From positions 186,001 to 250,000 of the forward strand of contig JAPZUF010000002.1 in the NCBI GenBank assembly GCA_027533395.1: 64,000 nt of DNA, in the 5' to 3' direction. The stretch is from Cyclobacteriaceae bacterium. GTDB taxonomy: Bacteria > Bacteroidota > Bacteroidia > Cytophagales > Cyclobacteriaceae. The notes under the pieces were generated by a model, which was not told where the DNA came from, made no database searches, and was given only the letters and a program-made list of their open reading frames with translations. This document shows, in pieces, positions 17,276 to 26,709 of the stretch. Numbering within the stretch: position 1 is the stretch's first letter; each line of letters opens with the position of its first letter. The position numbers were made by a program, and so were the translations under genes.

Positions 17276-19264
17276 ATGAACAAAGTATTTCACGCGTTGT
17301 GCTTTGCATTTATGGCAAGTATTCCTTCCTATTCACAGAACAATGGTATTGCTTTTGGAAATATAAATACAAATAGTTTTTCTGTCAATTCTAAATTGAT
17401 AGATGACGAAACCAATGCAATTGTCTTGTATGAATTTGCAGATATGTATTTTGATACAGAAGAAACGTTTGAATTAATTATTGATTATCATGTTATCATC
17501 AAAGTATTAAAACCGGAAGGGCTTAAAGAAGCAGATGTTTTAATTCCGATATATAAGAGCGAAAAGGCAAAGGAAAGAATAAAGCAGATTAAGGCTGCAT
17601 CCTATAACCTATCAGCAGGAAGTATTAACAAACAAACTTTAGAAAGGAAAAATATTTACATAGAAGACCCGCTGAAATTTTCAGAAGAATATAAATTTTC
17701 AATACCTGGTGTTAAGCCAGGATCAATAATTGAATACCAGTATAAACTACAAACTCCCTTCATCTTAAATTTGAAAACTTGGTATTTTCAAAGCCATTTA
17801 CCAAAAATAAAAAGTTCCTTTATTGCAAAAATACCAGGTAACTATCTCTACAACGTTTCAATGCGAGGCGCTAAAGAATTATCAGTGAATGAATCTAAAA
17901 TCATAGAAGATTGTGTGATACTGGCTGATATGGGATATAGTGGCAAGACTGGTGCTAGTTGTTTATACATGCATCTGGGAATGGAAAATATTCCTGCCTT
18001 TAAGGAAGAACTCTACATGACTTCAAAAGAAAACTTTTTGTCTTCAGTAAGATTTGAACTTTATCAAATCAATAAGTTTAGTGGTGGAGTAGATAAAATC
18101 AGCAAGTCGTGGAAAGATGTAGATGATGAATTGAGAACATCAAAGGATTTCGGTCTTCAATTAAAAAGAAGCAGGAATTTTTTTAAAAATCTTGAGAGTT
18201 TTAAGATCAACTTAACAAAAGATACTTTACAATTGGCAAAAGAGATATATGAGAAAATTTATTCTCATTTCAATTGGAACGACACCTACGGATTTAATGC
18301 AGAATACGGGATTGAAAAAGCTTTTGAAAAGAAAACTGGAAATGTTGCTGATATTAATTTAGCTTTAATAGCAGCTTTAAGAGATAATGGCATACAAGCC
18401 AACCCTATCATTTTAGCTACTCGTTCCAGAGGATTTGTAACTGAATTGTATCCAGTTTTAAGTGATTTTAATTACGTTATTGCACGCGTTAGTTTTGGTG
18501 GTAAAACTTATCTTTTGGATGCAACATCAAAACTGCCATTCGGTATTATCCCTCTCAGGTGTTTGAATGGTAAAGGAAGAGTAATCACAGAAAAAAATGA
18601 TTCGTTTTGGGAAGAACTGAAGCCTAATGCGAAATATAAATCTACCTACAGTTTCAGATTTCTATTAAATGATAAATCTTCTTTAAACACTTTCGCAACC
18701 AATCATTTTGAAGGGTATTTAGCTATTATTGAGAAAGAAAAGAGAAAAGAATTTCAAAATCTTGAAGATTATAAAAAAGAGAAATTCAAAGATGTAGCTG
18801 ATTTATCACTTAATACTTTTGAAGAAAAAAACCTAGATAATACTGAACCGAGCTACTCAATTCAGTATGAGGCAACATCAAATCTTGGACATGAAGAGAG
18901 CGACATAGTTTATTTCAATCCGTTTTTACTTTCAGAAAGTTGGGAGAATCCGTTTAAATTAAAAGAAAGAGAATTTCCTGTTGATTATGGAGCATTGATA
19001 GATCAAACTGAAATTATTTCGTTTGAATTTCCAGAGAATTTTACCCTTGAGTCTTATCCCAATCGCCAGGCCAAAACGTTGCCCAATAATGGTGGCAAAA
19101 TGATTTTCGAGTGTCAATCACAAGGAAACAAAATACTTATAACGTTCAAATTTTTGATAAATAAACCTGTCTTTAATTCAACTGAATATTTTTATCTGAA
19201 GGAATTGTATAACACGATTTTAGATTTAAGAAATACACCAATTGTACTAAAACGAAAAGTTTAA
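17276..19264 (+). CDS. DUF3857 / transglutaminase-like exported protein
   Basis: 662 residues with a signal peptide (about 20 residues, ending SYSQ). Residues 40-260 form the DUF3857 domain (IIDYHVIIKVLKPEG; KFSIPGVKPGSIIEYQYK). A transglutaminase-like domain follows at about 320-430, with IYSHFNWNDTYG and NLALIAALRDNGIQANPIILATRSRG. At the place of the catalytic cysteine of true transglutaminases (G-x-C-x-D) this protein has GNVADIN, with no cysteine, so it is probably not a transamidase. A beta-rich C-terminal third is usual for the family. Role unknown. Monocistronic or first of a run continuing with the thiolase gene. Confidence 0.88.
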   Translation: MNKVFHALCFAFMASIPSYSQNNGIAFGNINTNSFSVNSKLIDDETNAIVLYEFADMYFDTEETFELIIDYHVIIKVLKPEGLKEADVLIPIYKSEKAKERIKQIKAASYNLSAGSINKQTLERKNIYIEDPLKFSEEYKFSIPGVKPGSIIEYQYKLQTPFILNLKTWYFQSHLPKIKSSFIAKIPGNYLYNVSMRGAKELSVNESKIIEDCVILADMGYSGKTGASCLYMHLGMENIPAFKEELYMTSKENFLSSVRFELYQINKFSGGVDKISKSWKDVDDELRTSKDFGLQLKRSRNFFKNLESFKINLTKDTLQLAKEIYEKIYSHFNWNDTYGFNAEYGIEKAFEKKTGNVADINLALIAALRDNGIQANPIILATRSRGFVTELYPVLSDFNYVIARVSFGGKTYLLDATSKLPFGIIPLRCLNGKGRVITEKNDSFWEELKPNAKYKSTYSFRFLLNDKSSLNTFATNHFEGYLAIIEKEKRKEFQNLEDYKKEKFKDVADLSLNTFEEKNLDNTEPSYSIQYEATSNLGHEESDIVYFNPFLLSESWENPFKLKEREFPVDYGALIDQTEIISFEFPENFTLESYPNRQAKTLPNNGGKMIFECQSQGNKILITFKFLINKPVFNSTEYFYLKELYNTILDLRNTPIVLKRKV

Positions 19265-19302
19265 TCAGTCGATTTCGTTACTTTGCGAACAAATTGATTT
19301 TT

Positions 19303-20502
19303 ATGCAAAGTGCTTTTGTAGTAGATGCAATTAGAACACCCATAGGCAAGTATGCTGGAACTTTATCTGGTGTTAGACCCGATGATTTAGCCGCACATGT
19401 TATACGAGAATTGTTAGCTCGCCACCCAAATTTTGATGTTAATATTTTAGAGGACGTAATCTTTGGCGCAGCCAATCAATCTGGTGAAGACAATCGCAAT
19501 GTAGCGCGCATGGCAACTTTATTGGCCGGACTTCCAGTGCATATTGGCGGAGTGACTGTCAACAGGTTGTGTGCTTCCGGTTTGCAAGCCATTGCAGATG
19601 CTACAAGAGCCATCCAAAGTGGAGATGGTCAGGCTTATTTAGCAGGAGGTGTAGAAAGCATGAGCAGAGCTCCATTTGTGATGGCAAAATCTGAAGAAGC
19701 CTTTACTAGAAAAACAGAAGTTTACGATACAACCTTGGGCTGGCGTTTTGTCAATAAGCAATTAGCAAAAATGTATCATCCTTACTCAATGGGCGAGACC
19801 GCAGAAAATGTTGCGCAAAAATGGAAGATAACGAGAGAAGCTCAAGATGCATTTGCTTTTGCTAGTCAGCAAAAATTTCAACTTGCACAGCTAGGCCAAA
19901 AATTCAAAGATGAAATTGTTGGCGTAACTATAAAAAGAGGGAAACAAGAAAGTATTTTATTTGATGTAGATGAACATCCACGTCAAACAACGTTAGAAAA
20001 ATTATCACAACTATCGCCATCTTTCAAAGAAAATGGGACTGTAACAGCAGGCAATTCAAGTGGGATTAACGATGGCGCTGCTTGCAGTTTGATTGTCAAT
20101 GAAAAAACGCTTCATTCTTTCAACTTAAAACCATTAGCTCGTATCGTTTCTATCGGAGTAGCTGGAGTAGACCCGGCATACATGGGGGTAGGTCCGGTTC
20201 CAGCTGTACAAAAAGCATTGCAAAGAGCTGGCTTAAACATGCAAGATATTGGTTTAGTTGAGTTGAATGAGGCATTCGCAGCGCAGTCGCTGGCATGCAT
20301 ACAAGATTTAAACATCAATCCTGAAATTGTAAATGTAAACGGTGGTTCGATTGCCATAGGGCATCCCTTAGGTTGCAGTGGAGTGCGCATCACTGCCACC
20401 TTATTGCACGAAATGAAAAGAAGAAAAGTAAAGTATGGTGTGGCCACCATGTGTATTGGTGTTGGGCAAGGTGTGGCAATTGTTTATGAAGGAATAAATT
20501 AA
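19303..20502 (+). CDS. Acetyl-CoA C-acyltransferase (thiolase)
   Basis: 399 residues from the ATG at 19303 (a TTG at 19294 is less likely, because thiolases begin close to the AFVVDAIRTPIG strand). The three catalytic residues are Cys90 (VNRLCASGLQA), His354 (AIGHPLGCSG) and Cys384 (MCIGVGQG). It makes or cleaves 3-ketoacyl-CoA. The sequence is of the FadA/PcaF/PaaJ kind (GEDNRNVARMA, VESMSRAPF); beta-oxidation or aromatic ring-cleavage products are possible substrates, and no neighbouring pathway gene decides between them. A TTACTTTG -7-like box lies at the end of the upstream gene. The stop overlaps the truA start by one base. Confidence 0.93.
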   Translation: MQSAFVVDAIRTPIGKYAGTLSGVRPDDLAAHVIRELLARHPNFDVNILEDVIFGAANQSGEDNRNVARMATLLAGLPVHIGGVTVNRLCASGLQAIADATRAIQSGDGQAYLAGGVESMSRAPFVMAKSEEAFTRKTEVYDTTLGWRFVNKQLAKMYHPYSMGETAENVAQKWKITREAQDAFAFASQQKFQLAQLGQKFKDEIVGVTIKRGKQESILFDVDEHPRQTTLEKLSQLSPSFKENGTVTAGNSSGINDGAACSLIVNEKTLHSFNLKPLARIVSIGVAGVDPAYMGVGPVPAVQKALQRAGLNMQDIGLVELNEAFAAQSLACIQDLNINPEIVNVNGGSIAIGHPLGCSGVRITATLLHEMKRRKVKYGVATMCIGVGQGVAIVYEGIN

Positions 20503-21254
20503 TGCCTCGATATTTTTTTGAAATCGCTTATAAAGGCACTGCCTACGCAGGTTGGCAAAGTCAACCCAATGCAATAGGTGTGCAACAAGTAGTCGAGGAA
20601 AAATTAGCGATTCTTTCCAGACAAGCACTTGAAATAGTTGGCAGTGGAAGAACAGATACAGGTGTTCATTGCGCACAACAATTTTTCCATACTGACTTTG
20701 ATTTTGAAATTGATGCCGAAACATTTAAAAGAAAACTAAACGGATTATTGCCGGCTGATATCAGTATTAAAAATATTTTTCATGTTTTACCACAAGCACA
20801 CGCCCGCTTCGATGCCTTATCAAGAAGTTATGAATACAGAATCGCAAATGAAAAAAATGCATTACTTGTTGGATTAGTCGCGCACTATTTTAAAACCTTA
20901 GATGTTGAGGCTATGAACGAAGCCGCAGAAAGTTTAATGGGTGAGCATGACTTCGCTTCCTTTAGTAAAGTAAACACAGATGTTAAACATTTCAGGTGTA
21001 CGATTATCGAGGCACAATGGAAACAAAAAGACGAATTACTCGTTTTTCATATTTCGGCCAACCGCTTTTTAAGAGGAATGGTGCGTGCTATTGTAGGAAC
21101 ACTTTTGGAAGTAGGCAATGGAAAATTAACCACATCAGAATTTAAAGAAATTGTGTTAGCCAAAGACAGAAAGAAAGCCGGCATGAATGCCCCACCAGAA
21201 GGTCTATTTTTAACTAGTGTTACCTATCCCGAGAGAATTTTTATAAAGCCTTAA
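20502..21254 (+). CDS. truA: tRNA pseudouridine synthase A
   Basis: 250 residues, normal for TruA, which makes pseudouridine at positions 38-40 of the tRNA anticodon stem. The catalytic aspartate is Asp52 in VGSGRTDTGVHC; other family signatures are YKGTAYAGWQSQP at the start, SRSYEYRI, GEHDFASFSK and the C-terminal FLRGMVRAIVGTLLEVG. The ATG shares one base with the stop of the thiolase gene, and the ABC exporter gene starts 8 bases after truA, so the three are an operon. Confidence 0.97.
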   Translation: MPRYFFEIAYKGTAYAGWQSQPNAIGVQQVVEEKLAILSRQALEIVGSGRTDTGVHCAQQFFHTDFDFEIDAETFKRKLNGLLPADISIKNIFHVLPQAHARFDALSRSYEYRIANEKNALLVGLVAHYFKTLDVEAMNEAAESLMGEHDFASFSKVNTDVKHFRCTIIEAQWKQKDELLVFHISANRFLRGMVRAIVGTLLEVGNGKLTTSEFKEIVLAKDRKKAGMNAPPEGLFLTSVTYPERIFIKP

Positions 21255-21262
21255 ACGCCATC

Positions 21263-23038
21263 ATGGATAAAGAACAAATTAGTAGTGGTAATATTATCGA
21301 TTGGTCGGTTCTTCGCAAACTGATGCGATTTATCCAGCCCTACAAAGGCCGATTTTATTTAGTCGTTTTCCTAACCATCGCGATTGGTTTATTATCTCCG
21401 ATTAGGCCAATGTTAATTCAGTATACATTAGATAAAGATGTAGCAACTGGCGATTATAACGGAATGGTTTGGATTATCGTTTGGCTTTTTGTCTTATTGT
21501 TCATTCAATCCATCGTACAATATGCACATACTTATTTCTCCGGATGGTTAGGGCAACAAGTGATCCGAGATATTCGCACAAAACTCTACGACCATCTGAT
21601 TCACCTCAGGTTGCGTTTTTATGATAAAACACCTATTGGCAGATTGGTAACCCGAACCATTTCAGATGTAGAAACCCTAGCGGATGTATTCAGTGAAGGA
21701 TTAGCTGCCATGATCAGTGATTTGTTACAAATCATTTTCATCCTTGCTATTATGTTTTACACCGATTGGCGTTTATCATTATTGAGTTTATCAACCATTC
21801 CGCTGATGTTGATCTCAACCTATATTTTCAAAGAAAAAATAAAAGTTGCCTTTAACGATGTAAGAAACGCAGTAGCCAACCTCAACACTTTTGTTCAAGA
21901 ACATATTACAGGCATGAGCATCGTGCAAATGTTTGCCAGCGAGAAACACGAATCAGAAAAATTCAAGGCTATCAACAAAGAACACCGGGATGCCAACCTT
22001 CGCTCAGTGTTGTATTATTCTATTTATTTTCCGGTTGCAGAGATCATTGCAGCTGCCGGTATTGGTTTGTTGGTTTGGTATGGTGCAAAAGCCGTAATCG
22101 AAGTAGAAACAACAGGCATCACCATTGGTAAACTGATTGCTTTTATCATGTACATCCAGATGTTTTTCAGACCGATACGCATGATTGCAGATCGATACAA
22201 TACCTTGCAGATGGGAATAGTTTCTTCATCCAGAATTCTGAATCTTTTGGATGATCAAAAATACGTTCAAAAAAATGGAAACTATCAACCTGCTAACATT
22301 CAAGGAACTGTAGCTTTCAAAGATGTCTGGTTCGCTTATAACAATGATGATTATGTTCTAAAAAATATCAATTTAAAAATTGAGGCAGGACAAACTGTTG
22401 CTTTTGTAGGTGCAACCGGAGCCGGTAAATCATCAATTATCAATTTACTTAATCGCTTTTATGAGATTAACAAAGGTAACGTTACAATAGATAACCGAGA
22501 TTTACAGGAATATGAATTAGGTAATCTTCGCAAGAATATTGGTGTTGTTTTACAAGACGTTTTTTTATTTTCAGATACCATATATAAGAACGTTAGTCTC
22601 GGTTCTGAGGAGGTTACTGAAGAAATGGTTTGGCATGCCGCAGAATTGGTAGGTGCCAGGAAGTTTATTGAGAAATTGCCAGGTCAACTCAACTACAATG
22701 TAATGGAACGCGGCAGTACCTTATCTGTTGGTCAGCGACAACTTATTTCTTTCATCAGAGCGATGGTGTATGACCCAAAAATTCTTGTTTTAGATGAAGC
22801 CACATCATCCGTTGATTCAGAAACGGAGGAGATGATTCAGCAAGCTATTGATAAAATGATGAAAGGAAGGACGGCAATCGTTATTGCTCATCGTTTATCA
22901 ACCATTCAAAAAGCAGATAAAATTGTTGTTTTAGATAAAGGTGAGATTAAAGAGATGGGGACCCATGAAAGTTTATTACAACAAAATGGATTTTACGCTC
23001 AACTCCACAAAATGCAATACAAAGAGTTTGTCTCCTGA
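21263..23038 (+). CDS. ABC exporter half-transporter (fused permease-ATPase)
   Basis: 591 residues: six membrane helices in the first 320, then an ATPase domain. Walker A is GATGAGKSS (about residue 383), the Q-loop lies near VLQDVFLFSD, the signature is LSVGQRQL, Walker B is ILVLDEATSS, and the H-loop is IAHRLSTIQ. The signature has V in place of the usual G (LSGGQ). MsbA/MdlB-type exporters of this build move lipids or drugs as dimers; since there is only one such gene it is presumably a homodimer or pairs with a distant gene. The region downstream is not clearly coupled to it. Confidence 0.93.
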   Translation: MDKEQISSGNIIDWSVLRKLMRFIQPYKGRFYLVVFLTIAIGLLSPIRPMLIQYTLDKDVATGDYNGMVWIIVWLFVLLFIQSIVQYAHTYFSGWLGQQVIRDIRTKLYDHLIHLRLRFYDKTPIGRLVTRTISDVETLADVFSEGLAAMISDLLQIIFILAIMFYTDWRLSLLSLSTIPLMLISTYIFKEKIKVAFNDVRNAVANLNTFVQEHITGMSIVQMFASEKHESEKFKAINKEHRDANLRSVLYYSIYFPVAEIIAAAGIGLLVWYGAKAVIEVETTGITIGKLIAFIMYIQMFFRPIRMIADRYNTLQMGIVSSSRILNLLDDQKYVQKNGNYQPANIQGTVAFKDVWFAYNNDDYVLKNINLKIEAGQTVAFVGATGAGKSSIINLLNRFYEINKGNVTIDNRDLQEYELGNLRKNIGVVLQDVFLFSDTIYKNVSLGSEEVTEEMVWHAAELVGARKFIEKLPGQLNYNVMERGSTLSVGQRQLISFIRAMVYDPKILVLDEATSSVDSETEEMIQQAIDKMMKGRTAIVIAHRLSTIQKADKIVVLDKGEIKEMGTHESLLQQNGFYAQLHKMQYKEFVS

Positions 23039-23101
23039 AATTTGAGTTAAAACGATGGCTTGAAAATCCGCATATACAACAAAAAGCGTATATTTGTTGT
23101 A

Positions 23102-23833
23102 ATGCGCCTTCCAATCTCTCTCATAATCTGTGTTTTTTTATTGCTTTGTCAGCAGGCATTGCATGCGCAAGGTTTTAACAAAACATTCCATACTAAAAGT
23201 AACCTAACCAAAAACAGGTATAATAACAGAGCTGCCTTTGTAGGTCATAAAAAAGCAAAAACGATTTGCCCCATCTTCGAAAATTCTAAATATCCTTATC
23301 AAGGCTTTGGCTTTAAAATGGGCGATCCATTTGCCTTAACTTATAAATTTTATCCACGTAAACATTGGGCAATCGTAGCAGATATCGGAAGACCAGCCAG
23401 TGGTTTATATAGTACATATTTTAGAAAAGAGTTTACAGAAAAGAGCACAGAAATTGTTCCAAACAGAAATGGTGTAGATTATTCCTCGCATCGTGTTAAA
23501 TCTGATTTTATTTTGGAAGGAAGAGTCTTGTATCAATTTGATGCAACCATTGTTTCTAAAGGTCTTCAAGTTTATACTGGCATGGGTTGGGAGTTTAGAG
23601 CAACAACAATTGATTATGACTTCTTCTTTGAGGAAAGTCCTGACACAAATGATTTTGCCCGCACTTCATTTAGCCGAAGTTCTCAAGGATTTCAAACAGT
23701 AGTAGGTATTGAATATGCTTACTTTCAATTGCCCATTTCAGCTTTTATGGAAATGGAATATTATGTTGATGTACAAAGAGACCCTGGTCAAACTTTTTTA
23801 CAAGGGGGCATAGGTTTGCGATATGTTTTCTAA
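23102..23833 (+). CDS. Predicted outer-membrane beta-barrel protein (paralogue 1)
   Basis: 243 residues from the ATG at 23102, where a signal peptide (MRLPISLIICVFLLLCQ, ending HAQ) begins; a TTG 42 bases upstream would precede it with a charged stretch. The mature part has alternating polar/aromatic strands and ends in YVF with a terminal aromatic, as outer-membrane barrels do (FLQGGIGLRYVF). The phrases KMGDPFALTYKFY, YFRKEF and SSHRVKSDFILEGRVLYQF recur in the next gene. The function is unknown. Confidence 0.78.
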   Translation: MRLPISLIICVFLLLCQQALHAQGFNKTFHTKSNLTKNRYNNRAAFVGHKKAKTICPIFENSKYPYQGFGFKMGDPFALTYKFYPRKHWAIVADIGRPASGLYSTYFRKEFTEKSTEIVPNRNGVDYSSHRVKSDFILEGRVLYQFDATIVSKGLQVYTGMGWEFRATTIDYDFFFEESPDTNDFARTSFSRSSQGFQTVVGIEYAYFQLPISAFMEMEYYVDVQRDPGQTFLQGGIGLRYVF

Positions 23834-23849
23834 ACTTCCTTCTAACAGC

Positions 23850-24443
23850 ATGAAAAATATTCTCTTATTGATTATTTCAATAACAGTATCTTATACATTA
23901 CGAGCACAACACCAATCAATAGGTTTGCGCATAGGAGATCCAACTGGAGTTACATATAAAAAATATTTAGCTAATTCTGTAGGCGCAATCGAATTGGGTT
24001 TCGGCACAGTTTCACCCGAACAAAATAGCCGATATTACAGAAAATCATTTCAACATTATAAACAGTTCGATGGCAAAAATTATTTCAACCATCGTGTAAA
24101 CAGTACTTTGGTTTTACAAGGTCGTTACTTGTTTCAAAATCCGTGGGAACTGCAAGGAAGTGGAAAATATGAATGGTATTGGGGTGTTGGTGCTTTGATG
24201 AAAATAGCCAATATCGATTATCGTTATACAGAAACAAATGGTAATGGCACTATATTCAAAGAGGATAAAACAGATTTGGATTTAGGTTTAGAAATTCCTC
24301 TTGGCATGGAATACACTTTTGAAGATGCGCCCATCACACTTTTTGGTGAGTTTGGTTTAATGCTGGAACTTACCGATCGTCCGGGTATATTTCAATTAAA
24401 AGGAGCATTAGGCGTCCGGTATAATTTTTACCAAAAGTTGTAA
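23850..24443 (+). CDS. Predicted outer-membrane beta-barrel protein (paralogue 2)
   Basis: 197 residues from the ATG at 23850 (a frame start at 23823 overlaps the gene before). Signal peptide about 19 residues, ending RAQ. RIGDPTGVTYKKY, YYRKSF and FNHRVNSTLVLQGRYLFQ align with the preceding protein, so the two are tandem duplicates that have diverged strongly. The end LKGALGVRYNFYQKL is barrel-like. I infer an eight-strand barrel of the outer membrane. Unknown function; co-transcribed with paralogue 1. Confidence 0.78.
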   Translation: MKNILLLIISITVSYTLRAQHQSIGLRIGDPTGVTYKKYLANSVGAIELGFGTVSPEQNSRYYRKSFQHYKQFDGKNYFNHRVNSTLVLQGRYLFQNPWELQGSGKYEWYWGVGALMKIANIDYRYTETNGNGTIFKEDKTDLDLGLEIPLGMEYTFEDAPITLFGEFGLMLELTDRPGIFQLKGALGVRYNFYQKL

Positions 24444-24512
24444 ATATTGCTTAGCTTATTTGTGAGTCTTTACTTATAGAACCCTAAAGGTTTTATTTCT
24501 ATTTTGATTTTT

Positions 24513-24520
24513 TATCTTTC
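24513..24520 (+). promoter_or_regulatory. Probable -7 box (TATCTTTC) of the S10 peptidase gene
   Basis: TATCTTTC matches TAnnTTTG at all but the last base, and stands 22 bases before the ATG. TTTTGA lies roughly at the -33 distance upstream. Confidence 0.4.
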
Positions 24521-24541
24521 TTTTAATTAGATCAAACTCTT

Positions 24542-26026
24542 ATGAAATTATTTCTATTAACATGTTTACTAGCCTTTGCAGGCAATCTTTCTGCACAAGA
24601 AAAGAAAACGAGTTTTGAGACCGCAGATCCACCATTAAGCAAAACAAAACACACCGTAGTGATCAATGGAAAAACGATGGCCTATACGGCTACAGCAGGC
24701 TTTCATGTATTGCGCAAAGAAAATGGGGAACCACGTGCTAAAATGTTTTTCATTGCGTACACGGCTGATGGTATAAATGATGTTTCGAGGCGTCCGATTA
24801 CTTTTGCATTCAACGGTGGACCAGGATCTTCATCTGTTTGGTTACACATGGGCGCACTAGGACCGAGAAGAATCGAAATGACTTCCTTCGGAAGTGCAAC
24901 CAAACCACCCTATAAAGTTGTTGATAACGAATATTCTTGGTTGAGTGAAACAGATTTAGTTTTTATCGACCCAGTAATGACGGGTTACAGCAGGCCCGAA
25001 GAAGGCATAGATAAAAAAGAGTTTACAGGATTTCAAGAAGATATTGAATCGGTAGGTCAATTTATTTACCAATACACAAGCAGGAACCTTCGTTGGAGTT
25101 CGCCTAAATTTTTGGCAGGAGAAAGTTACGGAACCACCAGAGCAGCTGGTCTTTCCGGACATTTACAAGACCGTTATGGTATGTACTTAAACGGCATAGT
25201 GTTGATTTCTGCTGTGCTTAATTTTGCTACTGGCGATTTTTACAAAGGGCATGATTTACCTTATGCTTTGTTTTTGCCTACCTATGCAGCAATGGGTTGG
25301 TTTCATAAAAAAGTAACTGCTTATCCAGATTTAAAAACTTTATTGAAAGAAGCAGAAAGATTTGCCTTAAATGAATACAGCACTGCGTTAATGAAAGGTG
25401 ATTTACTAACATTAAATGAAAAACAGAATATAGCAACAAAACTTAGTCAATTAACAGGATTATCAAGTGATTATTTATTAAAAACTAACCTTCGTATAGA
25501 AGATTATCGATTCACGAAAGAATTGCTACGCAACGAAGGTAAAACAGTAGGTCGACTCGATGGCAGATTTACATCTGTAGATTATGACGATGCAGGTGAA
25601 GCATATGAGTTTGATCCAAGTTATAACGCAGCTATATATGGTCCGTATACCACAGCGGTTAATGACCATCTACGAAGAGTCTTAAAATTTGAAAGCGATT
25701 TACCTTATGAAATTTTAACGGGTCGGGTTAGACCTTGGAATTACAACAACGTACAAAACCAATTTTTAAACGTGGCAGAGACTTTGCGAAGTGCAATGAC
25801 CAAAAATCCTCATCTAAAAGTTTTGATTACCAACGGTTATTATGACATGGCTACACCTTACTTTGCAACAGATTACACAGTTAATCATATGTTTTTATCA
25901 CCAGCATTAAAACAAAACATTTCGCAAACTTTTTATGAGGCTGGCCACATGATGTATATCCATCAACCATCATTGGTTCAGTTTAAAAAGGATGTAGATG
26001 ACTTTTACAGAAATGCCTTGAAATGA
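24542..26026 (+). CDS. Exported serine carboxypeptidase (peptidase S10)
   Basis: 494 residues with a signal peptide of 19 residues ending SAQ. The alpha/beta-hydrolase of the S10 family is complete: substrate-binding FNGGPGSSSVWLHMGALGP, nucleophile GESYGTTRAAGL (serine about 196), aspartate in GYYDMATPY (about 437), and histidine in EAGHMMY (about 468). It removes C-terminal amino acids from peptides outside the cytosol. Stand-alone gene whose terminator is shared with the convergent DUF4256 gene. Confidence 0.93.
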   Translation: MKLFLLTCLLAFAGNLSAQEKKTSFETADPPLSKTKHTVVINGKTMAYTATAGFHVLRKENGEPRAKMFFIAYTADGINDVSRRPITFAFNGGPGSSSVWLHMGALGPRRIEMTSFGSATKPPYKVVDNEYSWLSETDLVFIDPVMTGYSRPEEGIDKKEFTGFQEDIESVGQFIYQYTSRNLRWSSPKFLAGESYGTTRAAGLSGHLQDRYGMYLNGIVLISAVLNFATGDFYKGHDLPYALFLPTYAAMGWFHKKVTAYPDLKTLLKEAERFALNEYSTALMKGDLLTLNEKQNIATKLSQLTGLSSDYLLKTNLRIEDYRFTKELLRNEGKTVGRLDGRFTSVDYDDAGEAYEFDPSYNAAIYGPYTTAVNDHLRRVLKFESDLPYEILTGRVRPWNYNNVQNQFLNVAETLRSAMTKNPHLKVLITNGYYDMATPYFATDYTVNHMFLSPALKQNISQTFYEAGHMMYIHQPSLVQFKKDVDDFYRNALK

Positions 26027-26048
26027 AATTCAATAATTGAGTTTTGAT

Positions 26049-26082
26049 AAAAAAGGATAACACGAAAATGTTATCCTTTTTT
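26049..26082. terminator. Bidirectional terminator between S10 peptidase and DUF4256 genes
   Basis: A perfect stem of about 14 bp (A6-GGATAACA / TGTTATCC-T6, loop CGAAAA) has T tracts on both strands. The stop codon of the minus-strand DUF4256 gene begins at 26083, so it overlaps the last bases of the hairpin. Confidence 0.9.
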
Positions 26083-26629
26083 ATACCATTAACATGCACC
26101 TGAAGCCGCGAGCGGCATAGTAAGATTCGGCACCATTGTGATAAATAAAAGTTGTGCCATAACGATAATCACCAAATAAGGCGCCACCTTTTTGGCGTAT
26201 TTCGGATGGAGTTAATATCCAACTTGATGTTTTTAAATCAAAAGGTTCAATTTTTTGTAAAGCTTTGTATTGGGTTTCATTTAACACGGTGACTCCTGCC
26301 TTAAATGCTAAACCTAGCGCACTGCCTTTAGGTTTATTTTCTTTTCTACTTTGTAACGCGTCATCATCATAACACAAGCTTCTTCTGCCCACAGGACTTT
26401 CTTTTGCACAATCAGTAAAAATGTACAAACCAGATTTTTCATCTCTGCCAATTACGTCAGGTTCACCACCGGTTTCTTCCATCCAAAAAAGAGAATTCAA
26501 TTTTTCAGATGCGAGAATTTTTTTAAATACATCATCTTTTTCTACATGCTCGTGCCTGTGCAGATTTTGATCAAATCTTTCTTTTAAAACTTCGATTAAT
26601 GATTTTATTTGCTTTGATGTTAATTTCAC
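26081..26629 (-). CDS. DUF4256 family protein
   Basis: 182 residues, cytosolic. Recognised by its conserved phrases: FWMEETGGEPDVIG, YIFTDCAKESPVGRRSLCYD, LNETQYKALQKI, WILTPSEIRQKGGALFGDYRYG and YHNGAESYYAARGFR. The family has no assigned activity. The stop codon overlaps the shared terminator. On its own between the S10 peptidase and HD hydrolase genes. Confidence 0.88.
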   Translation of the reverse strand: MKLTSKQIKSLIEVLKERFDQNLHRHEHVEKDDVFKKILASEKLNSLFWMEETGGEPDVIGRDEKSGLYIFTDCAKESPVGRRSLCYDDDALQSRKENKPKGSALGLAFKAGVTVLNETQYKALQKIEPFDLKTSSWILTPSEIRQKGGALFGDYRYGTTFIYHNGAESYYAARGFRCMLMV

Positions 26630-26709
26630 AATTGTTAATTAATTAATAACTTAGATTTTGAAAGTACAATAAAGTTAGGTTTCATTATCTCATAGAAGGA
26701 TTTAATAAC

